A stretch of 64,000 bases of DNA from Actinoplanes missouriensis 431 (GTDB lineage: Bacteria; Actinomycetota; Actinomycetes; Mycobacteriales; Micromonosporaceae). The notes below the pieces were generated by a model, which was given only the letters and a program-made list of their open reading frames with translations, was not told the DNA's origin and searched no databases. Each line of letters begins with the position of its first letter. The stretch's first letter is position 1. The stretch is from positions 806,001-870,000 of the forward strand of contig NC_017093.1 of assembly GCF_000284295.1 (NCBI RefSeq), written 5' to 3'. This document shows positions 43,857 to 52,272 of this stretch, in pieces. Both the position numbers and the translations under genes were made by a program.

Positions 43857-43893
43857 CGAAGGCCCGGAGCATCATGGTTGCTCCGGGCCTTCG
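43857..43893. terminator. Perfect 15-bp hairpin between divergent genes
   Basis: CGAAGGCCCGGAGCA and TGCTCCGGGCCTTCG with a 7-nt loop, no T tract. It lies in the 345-bp gap (43708-44052) between the divergent endonuclease and GntR genes, where it may insulate them. Confidence 0.6.
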
Positions 43894-43950
43894 CCTTGAC
43901 CACGGGCCGGACCAGCCTCGTCCGGCCCCGCTATCCGAGTCTCCTTAGCG

Positions 43951-44046
43951 CCAACCGAGGAGACCCGGCTTCAACCTCCCACAGCTAGCGTTGGGTAGTC
44001 AATGGCTAGTCATTGGTGGTCTACTCGGAAGTGCCAACCGAGGAGA
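43951..44046 (+). promoter_or_regulatory. Operator-like repeats before the GntR gene
   Basis: TAGTCA occurs at 43996-44001 and 44007-44012, 11 bp apart (one helical turn), within a CAATG...CATTG inverted arrangement. The 14-bp GCCAACCGAGGAGA occurs at 43951-43964 and 44033-44046. These are plausible sites for the GntR protein encoded next to them. Confidence 0.5.
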
Positions 44047-44052
44047 TCACCT

Positions 44053-44271
44053 GTGCCGCCGCGTTACCGATACGAAGAGATCGCTGACGACCTTCAGAAG
44101 CGGATCGCCGCTGGCGAGTTCCCGCCTGGCTCCCGGCTGCCCAGCCGTCGCGAGCTGATCGCGCACTACGAGGTCACCGAACCTGTCATCGACCGCGCGA
44201 TGCAGATCCTGAGGGTCAAGGAGATCACCGAGACCCTGCCAGGCGTCGGAGTCTTCGTCCGCGAACAGTGA
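44053..44271 (+). CDS. Small GntR family regulator
   Basis: 72 residues from a GTG with GAGGAGAT upstream; only the winged helix is present: RYEEIADDLQKRIAAGEFPP, GSRLPSRRELIAHYEVTEP and VIDRAMQILRVKEITETLPG. Larger GntR proteins (KorSA type) repress transfer and replication genes of AICEs. Here no effector domain follows. It is divergent from the endonuclease gene and probably controls it or itself. Confidence 0.88.
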   Translation: MPPRYRYEEIADDLQKRIAAGEFPPGSRLPSRRELIAHYEVTEPVIDRAMQILRVKEITETLPGVGVFVREQ

Positions 44272-44606
44272 CCGCCGGTCGCGCTCGGCCTGCTGGCGGC
44301 GCAAGCGCCGGCATCGGCCGGCGCACCGGCTCACCATCGGAGCCAAATCAAGAGCCATGCCTCCGGCGGGGATCTCAGGCCTCCGGGATGGAGGAAGCCA
44401 TCCCGCCGCCCGTCGCCCCAGTCGCAGCCGAGCAGGCCACCGTCGGGACCGCCAGCCCTCGTACTCACCTCACGCCACGCGCGAAGTGGCGGCCCCGACG
44501 GCGGCCCGCTCCCCCGGAGGGTGGGTCGACGGCCGACGGGATGGCAGGCAGAAACGAGCTGAGCCCGCACCCGCCAACGGCGAGCACGAGCCCAGATCAG
44601 AAGAGC
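44272..44606. other. 335-bp stretch without a supported gene
   Basis: A frame from GTG 44268 overlaps the GntR stop and stays open to 44744, but it is Pro/Arg/Ser-rich, runs antisense over the msrA end and resembles nothing known. I see no RNA or clear repeat here, only a few short GCCGG palindromes. Confidence 0.5.
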
Positions 44607-44607
44607 A

Positions 44608-45269
<662 letters not shown>

Positions 45270-45273
<4 letters not shown>

Positions 45274-45716
45274 TCCCTTCGTCCAGTTTCTGCAACGCTG
45301 AGGGAGCGATATTCATTACCAATTCTGGCGGCGAAGTCGGCCGCCTCGTCGTCGCTCGCGTACTTGTGCCGGGGCCAGAAGAAGCCGCGCAGGCCGTCGC
45401 CCTTGGTGCGGGGCACGACGTGGGTGTGCAGGTGCGGCACCGACTGGGAGACGATGTTGTTCTCCGCGACGAAGGTGCCCTGTGCGCCGAGCGCACGCGG
45501 AACGGCGGTGGCGATCGCCTGGACGAAGGCGAAATATCCGGGCAGAAGCTCGGGCGGCAGCAGCGGCAACTCGACGATGTGCGGACGCGGGATCACCAGG
45601 ACGTGCCCCTTGAACACCGGACGGATGTCGAGGAACGCCACGCCGGCGGGCGACGAGGCCACGACGAACGCCGGGACGGTCTCCGCCACAATGCCACAGA
45701 ACACGCAGTCGGCCAC
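45270..45716 (-). CDS. HIT family hydrolase
   Basis: 148 residues. The histidine triad is HLHTHVVPR; the start [16 protein letters not shown] has the CxxC zinc pair common in HINT-type proteins, and [20 protein letters not shown] is the typical middle strand. HIT proteins hydrolyse nucleotide phosphoramidates or dinucleotides. It is the first gene of an msrA operon (4-nt overlap) and is divergent from metB with only 24 bp between starts. Confidence 0.94.
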
Positions 45717-45740
45717 CTGGTGAGACTAGCCTTGCGCAAC

Positions 45741-46892
45741 ATGACGGCAAATGAGTACGGGTTCGACACCCTCGCCATCCACGCCGGCCAGGAGCCGGAT
45801 CCGCGGACCGGCGCGGTGGTGCCGCCCATCTACCAGACCAGCACGTACGCACAGGACGCCGTCGGCGCCCCGCGCCTGGGGTACGAGTACAGCCGCTCGT
45901 CCAACCCGACCCGCGACGCGCTGCAGGAGTGCCTCGCGGCGATCGAGGCGGGCCGGCGCGGGCTCGCTTTCGCGAGCGGCCTGGCGGCCGAGGACACCCT
46001 TCTGCGTACGGTGTGCCGGCCGGGCGATCACGTGGTCATCCCGAACGACGCGTACGGCGGCACGTTCCGCCTCTTCTCCAAGGTGGCCGAGCGCTGGGGT
46101 CTGGACTGGACCGCCGTGCCGCTGGACGACCTGGACGCGGTGCGCGCCGCGTTCCGGCCCGGCCACACCCGGCTGATCTGGGCCGAGACGCCGACCAACC
46201 CGCTGCTGAACATCGCCGACATCCCGGCGCTGGCCGGGCTGGCCCACGAGTACGACGCGATGCTCGCGGTGGACAACACGTTCGCCTCGCCGTACCTGCA
46301 GCAGCCGCTCGCCCTCGGCGCCGACGTGGTGATCCACTCGACGACCAAGTACATCGGCGGGCACTCCGACGTGGTGGGTGGCGCGCTGATCACCGCGGAC
46401 GCCGGGCTCGGCGACGAGCTGGCCTTCCATCAGAACGCGATGGGTGGCGTCAACGGTCCGTTCGACGCCTGGCTGACCCTCCGGGGGATCAAGACCCTGG
46501 GGGTACGGATGGACAGGCACTGTGACAACGCGGAGCGGATCGCCGGTTACCTGAGCGAGCACAAGGCAGTGGCGCAGGTCCTCTACCCGGGCCTGGAGAG
46601 CCACCCCGGTCACGAGATCGCGGCCAAGCAGATGAGCCGGTTCGGCGGCATGGTCTCGTTCCGCGCGGCGGGCGGTCCGGAGAAGGCGGTAGAGATCTGC
46701 AACCGGGCGAAGCTCTTCGTGCTCGCCGAGTCGCTGGGCGGCGTCGAATCGCTGATCGAGCACCCGGGGCAGATGACACATCTGTCGGCTGCGGGCTCAG
46801 CGCTTGAGGTTCCCGCCGATCTCGTGAGACTGTCTGTCGGCATCGAAACCGTTGACGATCTGCTCGCCGACCTCGAGCAGGCGCTGGGTTAA
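45741..46892 (+). CDS. metB: Cystathionine gamma-synthase
   Basis: 383 residues. PLP lysine in VIHSTTKYIGGHSDVVGGAL; other blocks are YEYSRSSNPTRDALQECLAA, VDNTFASPYLQQPL and GGVESLIEHPGQMTHLSAAG. The NPTR and ESLxEHP context fits cystathionine gamma-synthase/lyase enzymes; the synthase role in methionine synthesis is the usual call for this actinobacterial type. Its promoter must lie within the 24-bp gap to the HIT gene or inside that gene, and the ATG has no ribosome site, so it may be leaderless. Confidence 0.92.
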   Translation: MTANEYGFDTLAIHAGQEPDPRTGAVVPPIYQTSTYAQDAVGAPRLGYEYSRSSNPTRDALQECLAAIEAGRRGLAFASGLAAEDTLLRTVCRPGDHVVIPNDAYGGTFRLFSKVAERWGLDWTAVPLDDLDAVRAAFRPGHTRLIWAETPTNPLLNIADIPALAGLAHEYDAMLAVDNTFASPYLQQPLALGADVVIHSTTKYIGGHSDVVGGALITADAGLGDELAFHQNAMGGVNGPFDAWLTLRGIKTLGVRMDRHCDNAERIAGYLSEHKAVAQVLYPGLESHPGHEIAAKQMSRFGGMVSFRAAGGPEKAVEICNRAKLFVLAESLGGVESLIEHPGQMTHLSAAGSALEVPADLVRLSVGIETVDDLLADLEQALG

Positions 46893-46919
46893 AGAGACCG
46901 ACGCTGGAGAATCTGCGCG

Positions 46920-48275
46920 ATGACGACGACCTGGGTGGGAGCGACCGCCAAACAGATCGCCCGTGCGGTGCGCCGCGGCGACGCGAGCGCCACCCAGGTC
47001 GTGGCCGACCATCTGGAGCAGATCGCCATCTCCGACCCGGAGCTTGGCGCGTTCCGGGTGGTCCGCGACGTGGAGGCGATCACCGAGGCGGAGAAGGTCG
47101 ACGATCAGGAGGACCTGGTCAACCTTCCGCTGGCGGGCGTGCCGGTGGCGGTCAAGGAGAACACCGCGGTGGCGGGTCTTCCGACGTGGCACGGGAGCGC
47201 GGCAGCCCGTACCCCCGAGGTGGCTGAAGAGGACCACGAAGTGGTCCGCAGGCTGCGCGGAGCCGGCGCCGTCGTGGTCGGGGTGACCAGGATGCCGGAG
47301 ATGGGTCTCTGGGCGGCGACCGACGACGACGCCGGCGTGACCCGCAACCCGTGGGACCTGGAGCGGACGCCCGGCGGATCGTCCGGTGGCGCGGCAGCCG
47401 CTGTCGCGGCCGGTCTGGTGCCGATCGCGCAGGGCAACGACGGCCTCGGCTCGATCCGGATCCCGGCGGCCTGCTGCGGCCTGGTCGGCCTGAAACCGGG
47501 GCGCGGTGTGGTGCCGGTGGACTTCGGTGACAAGGACTGGTTCGGCCTGGTGGAGAACGGCATGCTGGCCACCACGGTGGCTGACGCCGCGCTCGGCTTC
47601 TCGGTGCTGGCCGGGCTGACCCCGCAGAAACTGGTGGAGCCGAGCCGGCTGCGGGTCGGCGTCTCGCTGCGGCCGCCGATCGCCGGCGTGAAACCGGACG
47701 AGCCGAACGTCGGCGCCGTGACGACCGCCTCGAAACTGCTCACCCAGGCCGGTCACGACACGATCGCCGCCGACCCGAAATACCCGACCGGGGTGGCGCT
47801 GGGGGTGCTGGCCACCTGGTTCGCCGGGGCGTACCGGAACTCCGAGGGTCTGCCGGTGGACCGGCTGCAGGCCCGGACCCAGCGGCACATCAAGCTCGGC
47901 AAGGCGGCGATGCGGCTCAACCTGGTCCGCCAGTCGCACCGGGACGCGTGGCGCGAGCGGGCCATCCGGTTCTTCGCCGACAACTCCCTCGACCTGCTGC
48001 TCACCCCGGCGCTGGCCGGTGTGCCGCCGCTCGCGGTGCGATACTCGTCCGCGTCGTGGATGAAGAACATGCAGGACAACGCCAACTACGCGCCGTACCA
48101 GGCACCCTGGAACTACTCCGGGCTGCCGGCGATCGTGGTGCCGGTCGGTTCCCGGCCGGACGGGCTGCCGCTCGCCGTCCAGCTGGTCGGCCCGCCGGAC
48201 TCGGAGATGCTGTTGCTCTCCGTGGCCGGTCAGTTCGAGCTGCAGAACCCGTGGCAGCGGCAGAACCTGGTCTGA
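46920..48275 (+). CDS. Amidase (amidase signature family)
   Basis: 451 residues. The Ser-Ser-Lys triad is visible: Lys in GVPVAVKENTAVAG near residue 78, and the two serines in RTPGGSSGGAAAAVAAGLVP and NDGLGSIRIPAACCG. The C-terminal region SGLPAIVVPVGSRPDGLPLA is also typical. It hydrolyses small amides; the substrate is unknown, and no GatC or GatB gene is adjacent, which argues against a role in tRNA amidation. It starts 27 bp after metB. Confidence 0.9.
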   Translation: MTTTWVGATAKQIARAVRRGDASATQVVADHLEQIAISDPELGAFRVVRDVEAITEAEKVDDQEDLVNLPLAGVPVAVKENTAVAGLPTWHGSAAARTPEVAEEDHEVVRRLRGAGAVVVGVTRMPEMGLWAATDDDAGVTRNPWDLERTPGGSSGGAAAAVAAGLVPIAQGNDGLGSIRIPAACCGLVGLKPGRGVVPVDFGDKDWFGLVENGMLATTVADAALGFSVLAGLTPQKLVEPSRLRVGVSLRPPIAGVKPDEPNVGAVTTASKLLTQAGHDTIAADPKYPTGVALGVLATWFAGAYRNSEGLPVDRLQARTQRHIKLGKAAMRLNLVRQSHRDAWRERAIRFFADNSLDLLLTPALAGVPPLAVRYSSASWMKNMQDNANYAPYQAPWNYSGLPAIVVPVGSRPDGLPLAVQLVGPPDSEMLLLSVAGQFELQNPWQRQNLV

Positions 48276-48300
48276 GGCGTTGATGGCACGATTGGTGCCC

Positions 48301-49542
48301 ATGACCGCACCACTGGATCTGCTCACCCTCGCCGACGTCGAGGCCGCCCGTGACCTGCTGGCCGGGGTGGCCAAGACGACGCCGCTGATCACCTCCCGGC
48401 CGCTCACCGAGATCACCGGGGTGCCGGTCTGGCTCAAGTGCGAGAACCAGCAGCGCGCCGGGTCGTACAAGGTGCGCGGCGCGTACACCCGGATCGCCCG
48501 GCTCTCCGCGGAGGAGCGGGCCCGTGGCGTGGTCGCCGCCTCGGCCGGCAACCACGCGCAGGGTGTCGCTCTCGCGGCCGGGCTGCTCGGCATCCGGGCC
48601 ACCGTCTTCATGCCGGAGGGCGCGCCGCTGCCCAAGGTCAGCGCCACCAAGGGGTACGGGGCTGCGGTGGAGTACGCCGGGACGAGCGTCGACGACGCGC
48701 TGGAGGCGGCACACGAGTTCGCCCGTACCACCGGGGCGGTCCTGATCCACCCGTTCGACCACCCGGACGTGATCGCCGGGCAGGGCACGGTGGCGCTGGA
48801 GATCCTGGAGCAGTGCCCGGAGGCCACCACGATCATCACGGCGGTCGGTGGCGGTGGGCTGGTCTCGGGGCTGGCGGTGGCGGCCAAGGCGGTGCGGCCG
48901 GACATCCGGATCATCGGGGTGCAGGCGAGCGGCGCGGCCGCGTACCCTCCCTCGCTCGCCGCCGGAGCGCCGCAGAAGCTCGACGCCTGCGCCACGATCG
49001 CGGACGGCATCGCCGTCCTGCGTCCCGGCGACCTCACGTTCGCGCATGTCGAGAAACTCGTCGACGACGTCGTCACGGTCACCGACGAGGACCTGTCGGC
49101 CGCGCTGCTGATCCTGCTGGAACGCCACAAGACGGTGGTGGAGCCGGCCGGCGCGGCAGCGGTCGCCGCCCTGCTGACCGGCGCGTACGTGCCGCCGCGC
49201 GGTGGCCCGGCGGTGGCGATCCTCTCCGGCGGCAACATCGACCCGATGCTGCTGCTCCGGGTGATAGAGCACGGCCTGGCGTCGGCCGGCCGTTTCCTGC
49301 GGCTCGCCGTGCGCTGCACCGACCGGCCCGGTCAGCTGGCCCGGCTGCTGAGCGAGATCGCCGACCAGCGGGCGAACATCGTCGACGTGTCGCACTCCCG
49401 GCAGAGCCCGCGCCTCAGCTTCGGTGAGGTGGAGGTCGCCCTCTCGGTGGAGACCCGCGGCCCGTCCCACTCGTCCACGCTGATCAGCGCCCTGCGCGAC
49501 GCCGGTTACCGGGTCTCCCTGCTCGCCGACGCGACTCCCTGA
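48301..49542 (+). CDS. ilvA: Threonine ammonia-lyase
   Basis: 413 residues from the ATG at 48301; ATG 48283 and TTG 48280 are other in-frame starts. PLP lysine in QQRAGSYKVRGAYTRIA, ASAGNHAQGVALAAGL, the phosphate loop AVGGGGLVSGLAVAA and one C-terminal ACT domain (LAVRCTDRPGQLARLLSEIA) are present. It deaminates threonine to 2-oxobutanoate for isoleucine; the single ACT domain suggests feedback control. It ends in a bidirectional terminator facing greA. Confidence 0.94.
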   Translation: MTAPLDLLTLADVEAARDLLAGVAKTTPLITSRPLTEITGVPVWLKCENQQRAGSYKVRGAYTRIARLSAEERARGVVAASAGNHAQGVALAAGLLGIRATVFMPEGAPLPKVSATKGYGAAVEYAGTSVDDALEAAHEFARTTGAVLIHPFDHPDVIAGQGTVALEILEQCPEATTIITAVGGGGLVSGLAVAAKAVRPDIRIIGVQASGAAAYPPSLAAGAPQKLDACATIADGIAVLRPGDLTFAHVEKLVDDVVTVTDEDLSAALLILLERHKTVVEPAGAAAVAALLTGAYVPPRGGPAVAILSGGNIDPMLLLRVIEHGLASAGRFLRLAVRCTDRPGQLARLLSEIADQRANIVDVSHSRQSPRLSFGEVEVALSVETRGPSHSSTLISALRDAGYRVSLLADATP

Positions 49543-49550
49543 AACGCGAA

Positions 49551-49593
49551 CGGGCTCGCGGTGGGAGACCACCGCGAGCCCGTGCGAGCTTTT
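49551..49593. terminator. Bidirectional terminator between ilvA and greA
   Basis: Perfect arms CGGGCTCGCGGTGG (49551-49564) and CCACCGCGAGCCCG (49569-49582), loop GAGA, then TGCGAGCTTTTCT on the plus side. Confidence 0.9.
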
Positions 49594-50088
49594 CTAACCC
49601 TCGAAGGCGCCGAACTTGACGACGGTGACCTTGATGTCGGCGCCGCTGGGGGCCGTGTAGGTCACGGTCTGACCGGTCCGCGCGCCGAGGATCGCCTTGC
49701 CGAGCGCCGACTCCGGGCTGTACACGGTGAGGTCGGTCGTGGAGGAGATCTCCCGGGAACCGAGCAGGAACGTCTCGGTGTCGGCCTGGTCGTCGTCGAA
49801 GTAGATCGTCACGACCGAGCCGGGGGTGACCGAGTCGGCGACCTGGACCTCGCCGACCTCCGAGTTGCGCAGGAACTCCTTCAAGTACAGGATGCGGCCT
49901 TCCTGCCGGCTCTGCTCCTCGCGGGCGGCGTGGTAGCCGCCGTTCTCGCGAAGGTCGCCTTCCTCGCGCCGAGCGTTGATCTCCGCCGCTATCGCCGGCC
50001 GGTTGGCGATCAACTCGTCGAGCTCGGCCTGCAGCCGGTCGTGAGCGTCCTGGGAGAGCCAGGTCTTCGGCGCCTCGGAACTGGACAC
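49594..50088 (-). CDS. greA: Transcription elongation factor GreA
   Basis: 164 residues from a GTG with AAGGAG 7 bp upstream. The N-terminal coiled coil contains [20 protein letters not shown] and the acidic tip [20 protein letters not shown]; the C-terminal FKBP-like domain has [20 protein letters not shown]. It rescues backtracked RNA polymerase by stimulating RNA cleavage. Monocistronic; 160 bp upstream separates it from the DUF4307 gene. Confidence 0.97.
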   Translation of the reverse strand: MSSSEAPKTWLSQDAHDRLQAELDELIANRPAIAAEINARREEGDLRENGGYHAAREEQSRQEGRILYLKEFLRNSEVGEVQVADSVTPGSVVTIYFDDDQADTETFLLGSREISSTTDLTVYSPESALGKAILGARTGQTVTYTAPSGADIKVTVVKFGAFEG

Positions 50089-50248
50089 GGTCGATCTCCT
50101 TGCTGACTGGACATTGTTCAGAGCATGGGGGGCAGGGTCAGAGCAGGCCGCTGAAAGAGGCATGCTCAACGCAGCGAATCACCAAGCTTACCAGCGGTAT
50201 GCGCCCCACTCGGAAGGCGAAAGGTGGTCGGAAACGACTGAGGGCCGG

Positions 50249-50668
50249 TCAGCCGGCGGCCCGGCAGCCCATCACGTCGCCCACCGAGGCCCGCGCGGTG
50301 GTCGGTACCGACTCGCTGACCTCGACGGACCCGCCGCCCGGAGGGCCCTGCACGTCGACCTGCCGGCGCCCGACCTCGAAGCCGTCGTAGTCGCGGGCGC
50401 GCAGCATGCAGGTCGCGGTGCCGTCCTCCGGCACCAGGACCCGGAACTGGATCACCATCTCGGTGTCGGTCGGGTCGTTCCAGCCGATGATCTGGGGGTC
50501 GTAGTTCCCCTCGCCGAACTTCCGGTAGAGCTGCACGGTGAGGCCCAGGATGACGATCGCGGACAGCGCGACGGCGAGGATCGGCACCCACCGGGAGCGG
50601 TTGCCCTCGCGGCGCCGGCCGTAGCGGCCCGGCGGGAAGACCGGCGTTGTGGCGTGCGTCTCGCTCAC
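50249..50668 (-). CDS. DUF4307 membrane-anchored protein
   Basis: 139 residues from a GTG. A short basic tail ([15 protein letters not shown]) and one membrane helix ([20 protein letters not shown]) lead to an extracytoplasmic domain with the DUF4307 blocks [16 protein letters not shown] and [20 protein letters not shown]. It has a Gly-Cys end ([10 protein letters not shown]). The family function is unknown. The gene is always next to mca in actinobacteria I know, and here they are divergent with 111 bp between starts. Confidence 0.9.
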   Translation of the reverse strand: MSETHATTPVFPPGRYGRRREGNRSRWVPILAVALSAIVILGLTVQLYRKFGEGNYDPQIIGWNDPTDTEMVIQFRVLVPEDGTATCMLRARDYDGFEVGRRQVDVQGPPGGGSVEVSESVPTTARASVGDVMGCRAAG

Positions 50669-50779
50669 CTGACGACCTCTCGTGCGTTTGTTGTCGGTGG
50701 GATCGGCCAGAATGGCAGGGTCCATCTTCGCAGCCGATCCCGGGCCGCCGTCGGCAGGCCTGGTCGAGAGGGAATTCAC

Positions 50780-51661
50780 GTGGCCGAGCAGTTGCGCCTG
50801 ATGACCGTGCACGCCCACCCCGACGACGAGTCGAGCAAGGGCGCTGCCACCATGGCGAAATACGTCGCCGAGGGAGTTCAGGTCCTCGTCGCGACCTGTA
50901 CGGGTGGGGAGCGCGGCAGCGTGCTCAACCCGAAGATGGATCGGCCGGAGGTGCTGGCCGACATCGCCAACATCCGCCGCGACGAGATGACCAGGGCGCG
51001 CGAGATCCTCGGCGTCGACCAGGCCTGGCTCGGCTTCGTCGACTCCGGCCTGCCCGAGGGCGACCCGCTGCCGCCGCTGCCCGAGGGCTGCTTCGGCCTG
51101 CAGGACCCGCAGGAGGCGGCCAAGCCGCTGATCAAGCTGATCCGCGAGTTCCGGCCGCACGTCATGACGACCTATGACGAGAACGGCGGTTACCCGCACC
51201 CCGACCACATCATGTGCCACAAGGTCTCGGTGGTGGCCTTCGAGGCGGCCGGCGACCCGGAGCGGTTCCCGGAACTGGGCGAGCCGTGGCAGCCGCTGAA
51301 GCTGTACTACAACTCCGGCTGGACCCGGGCGCGCATGCTCGCTCTCCACGAGGGGATGCTGGCGGCGGGACTGGAATCGCCGTACACGGAATGGTTGGAG
51401 AAATCGTCGGAGCGGCAGGACCGCGGCGACAAGATCACCACCCGGATCGAGTGCGGGGAGTACTTCGGGATCCGCGATGACGCGCTGCGCGCCCACGCCA
51501 CGCAGGTCGACCCGGACGGGTTCTGGTTCAAGATCCCGCTGGAGCTGCAGCAGAAGGTGTGGCCGACCGAGGACTTCGAGCTCGCCCGTTCGCTGGTGGA
51601 CAGCCCGATTCCGGAGTCCGACCTGTTCGCGGGCATCCGGGAGAAGGTCGCGACCCACTGA
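50780..51661 (+). CDS. mca: Mycothiol S-conjugate amidase
   Basis: 293 residues from a GTG with a GAGAGGGA site. The zinc motif [13 protein letters not shown] (HPDDE) is at residues 12-24 and the later ligand in [13 protein letters not shown] near 140. The length and the extra C-terminal region ([20 protein letters not shown]) separate it from the shorter MshB. It cleaves mycothiol conjugates to release mercapturic acids for export, a detoxification step confined to actinobacteria. The next small gene follows within 18 bp. Confidence 0.96.
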   Translation: MAEQLRLMTVHAHPDDESSKGAATMAKYVAEGVQVLVATCTGGERGSVLNPKMDRPEVLADIANIRRDEMTRAREILGVDQAWLGFVDSGLPEGDPLPPLPEGCFGLQDPQEAAKPLIKLIREFRPHVMTTYDENGGYPHPDHIMCHKVSVVAFEAAGDPERFPELGEPWQPLKLYYNSGWTRARMLALHEGMLAAGLESPYTEWLEKSSERQDRGDKITTRIECGEYFGIRDDALRAHATQVDPDGFWFKIPLELQQKVWPTEDFELARSLVDSPIPESDLFAGIREKVATH

Positions 51662-51678
51662 GGCAGTACGCTGAGGGC

Positions 51679-52029
51679 GTGGACGTCTTCGCTGTCAACA
51701 ACTTCGGTGACACCCGTTCGGGCGGCTTGGCCGGTCCGATGGGTCTGTTCCTCATCGTCCTCATGTGTGTCGCCACGGTTCTGCTGATCCGCAACATGAA
51801 CAAGCGGATTCGTCGGCTTCCCGACAGTTTTTCGGACGCCGCCGAGCGCGATCGTGTGGCAGAGATCGCCCGGCTGGACGCCGATGCTCAGCGTCCGGCT
51901 GCGGCGGCCGGCTCCGATGTCGAAGCGGATCGATCCGCTGCTCCGGTGACCATGGAGGAACCCGAGGTGACGGGCGCGGCCGAGGAGAAGCGCGACTCCA
52001 CCGCCGGTGGCGGAGCGGACCGCGCCTGA
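51679..52029 (+). CDS. Small single-helix membrane protein after mca
   Basis: 116 residues from a GTG. One membrane helix (GPMGLFLIVLMCVATVLLIR) follows the short start VDVFAVNNFGDTRSGGLA, then a basic and an acidic cytoplasmic tail (NMNKRIRRLPDSFSDAAERD). The conserved start and NMNKRIRRLP region mark it as the small protein regularly found after mca. It may be an mca operon partner of unknown role. Confidence 0.82.
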   Translation: MDVFAVNNFGDTRSGGLAGPMGLFLIVLMCVATVLLIRNMNKRIRRLPDSFSDAAERDRVAEIARLDADAQRPAAAAGSDVEADRSAAPVTMEEPEVTGAAEEKRDSTAGGGADRA

Positions 52030-52188
52030 CGGTGCGGGCGTCCCTCGTACCCGTGGTGGTTTCCCTCCGGCAGAGCTGAGTGTCGCCGTCTCGGGTCCGT
52101 CAAGCCCTGTTGCGTTCATCGGTATTGATTTAGCCTTCCGCCCGGGGGCCACACGGCCCCTGGACCCTGCGCGGAAGGGGGCGCCGAG

Positions 52189-52272
52189 ATGACACCTTTC
52201 CGGCGCGAATTCTCCGCACAGCATCTGCACGTGCAGATTACTGTGCACGTGCACGGCGGGCGGTTCTCGTGA
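52189..52272 (+). CDS. His-rich 27-residue ORF coupled to the GGDEF-EAL gene
   Basis: ATG at 52189 behind GGAAGGGGG. The peptide starts MTPFRREFSAQ and continues with an alternating-His stretch, HLHVQITVHVHGG. Its stop TGA overlaps the GTG start of the next gene (GTGA). The DNA has two palindromes, CTGCACGTGCAG and GTGCACGTGCAC. It could be a leader peptide that senses something and controls translation of the second gene. Confidence 0.55.
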   Translation: MTPFRREFSAQHLHVQITVHVHGGRFS

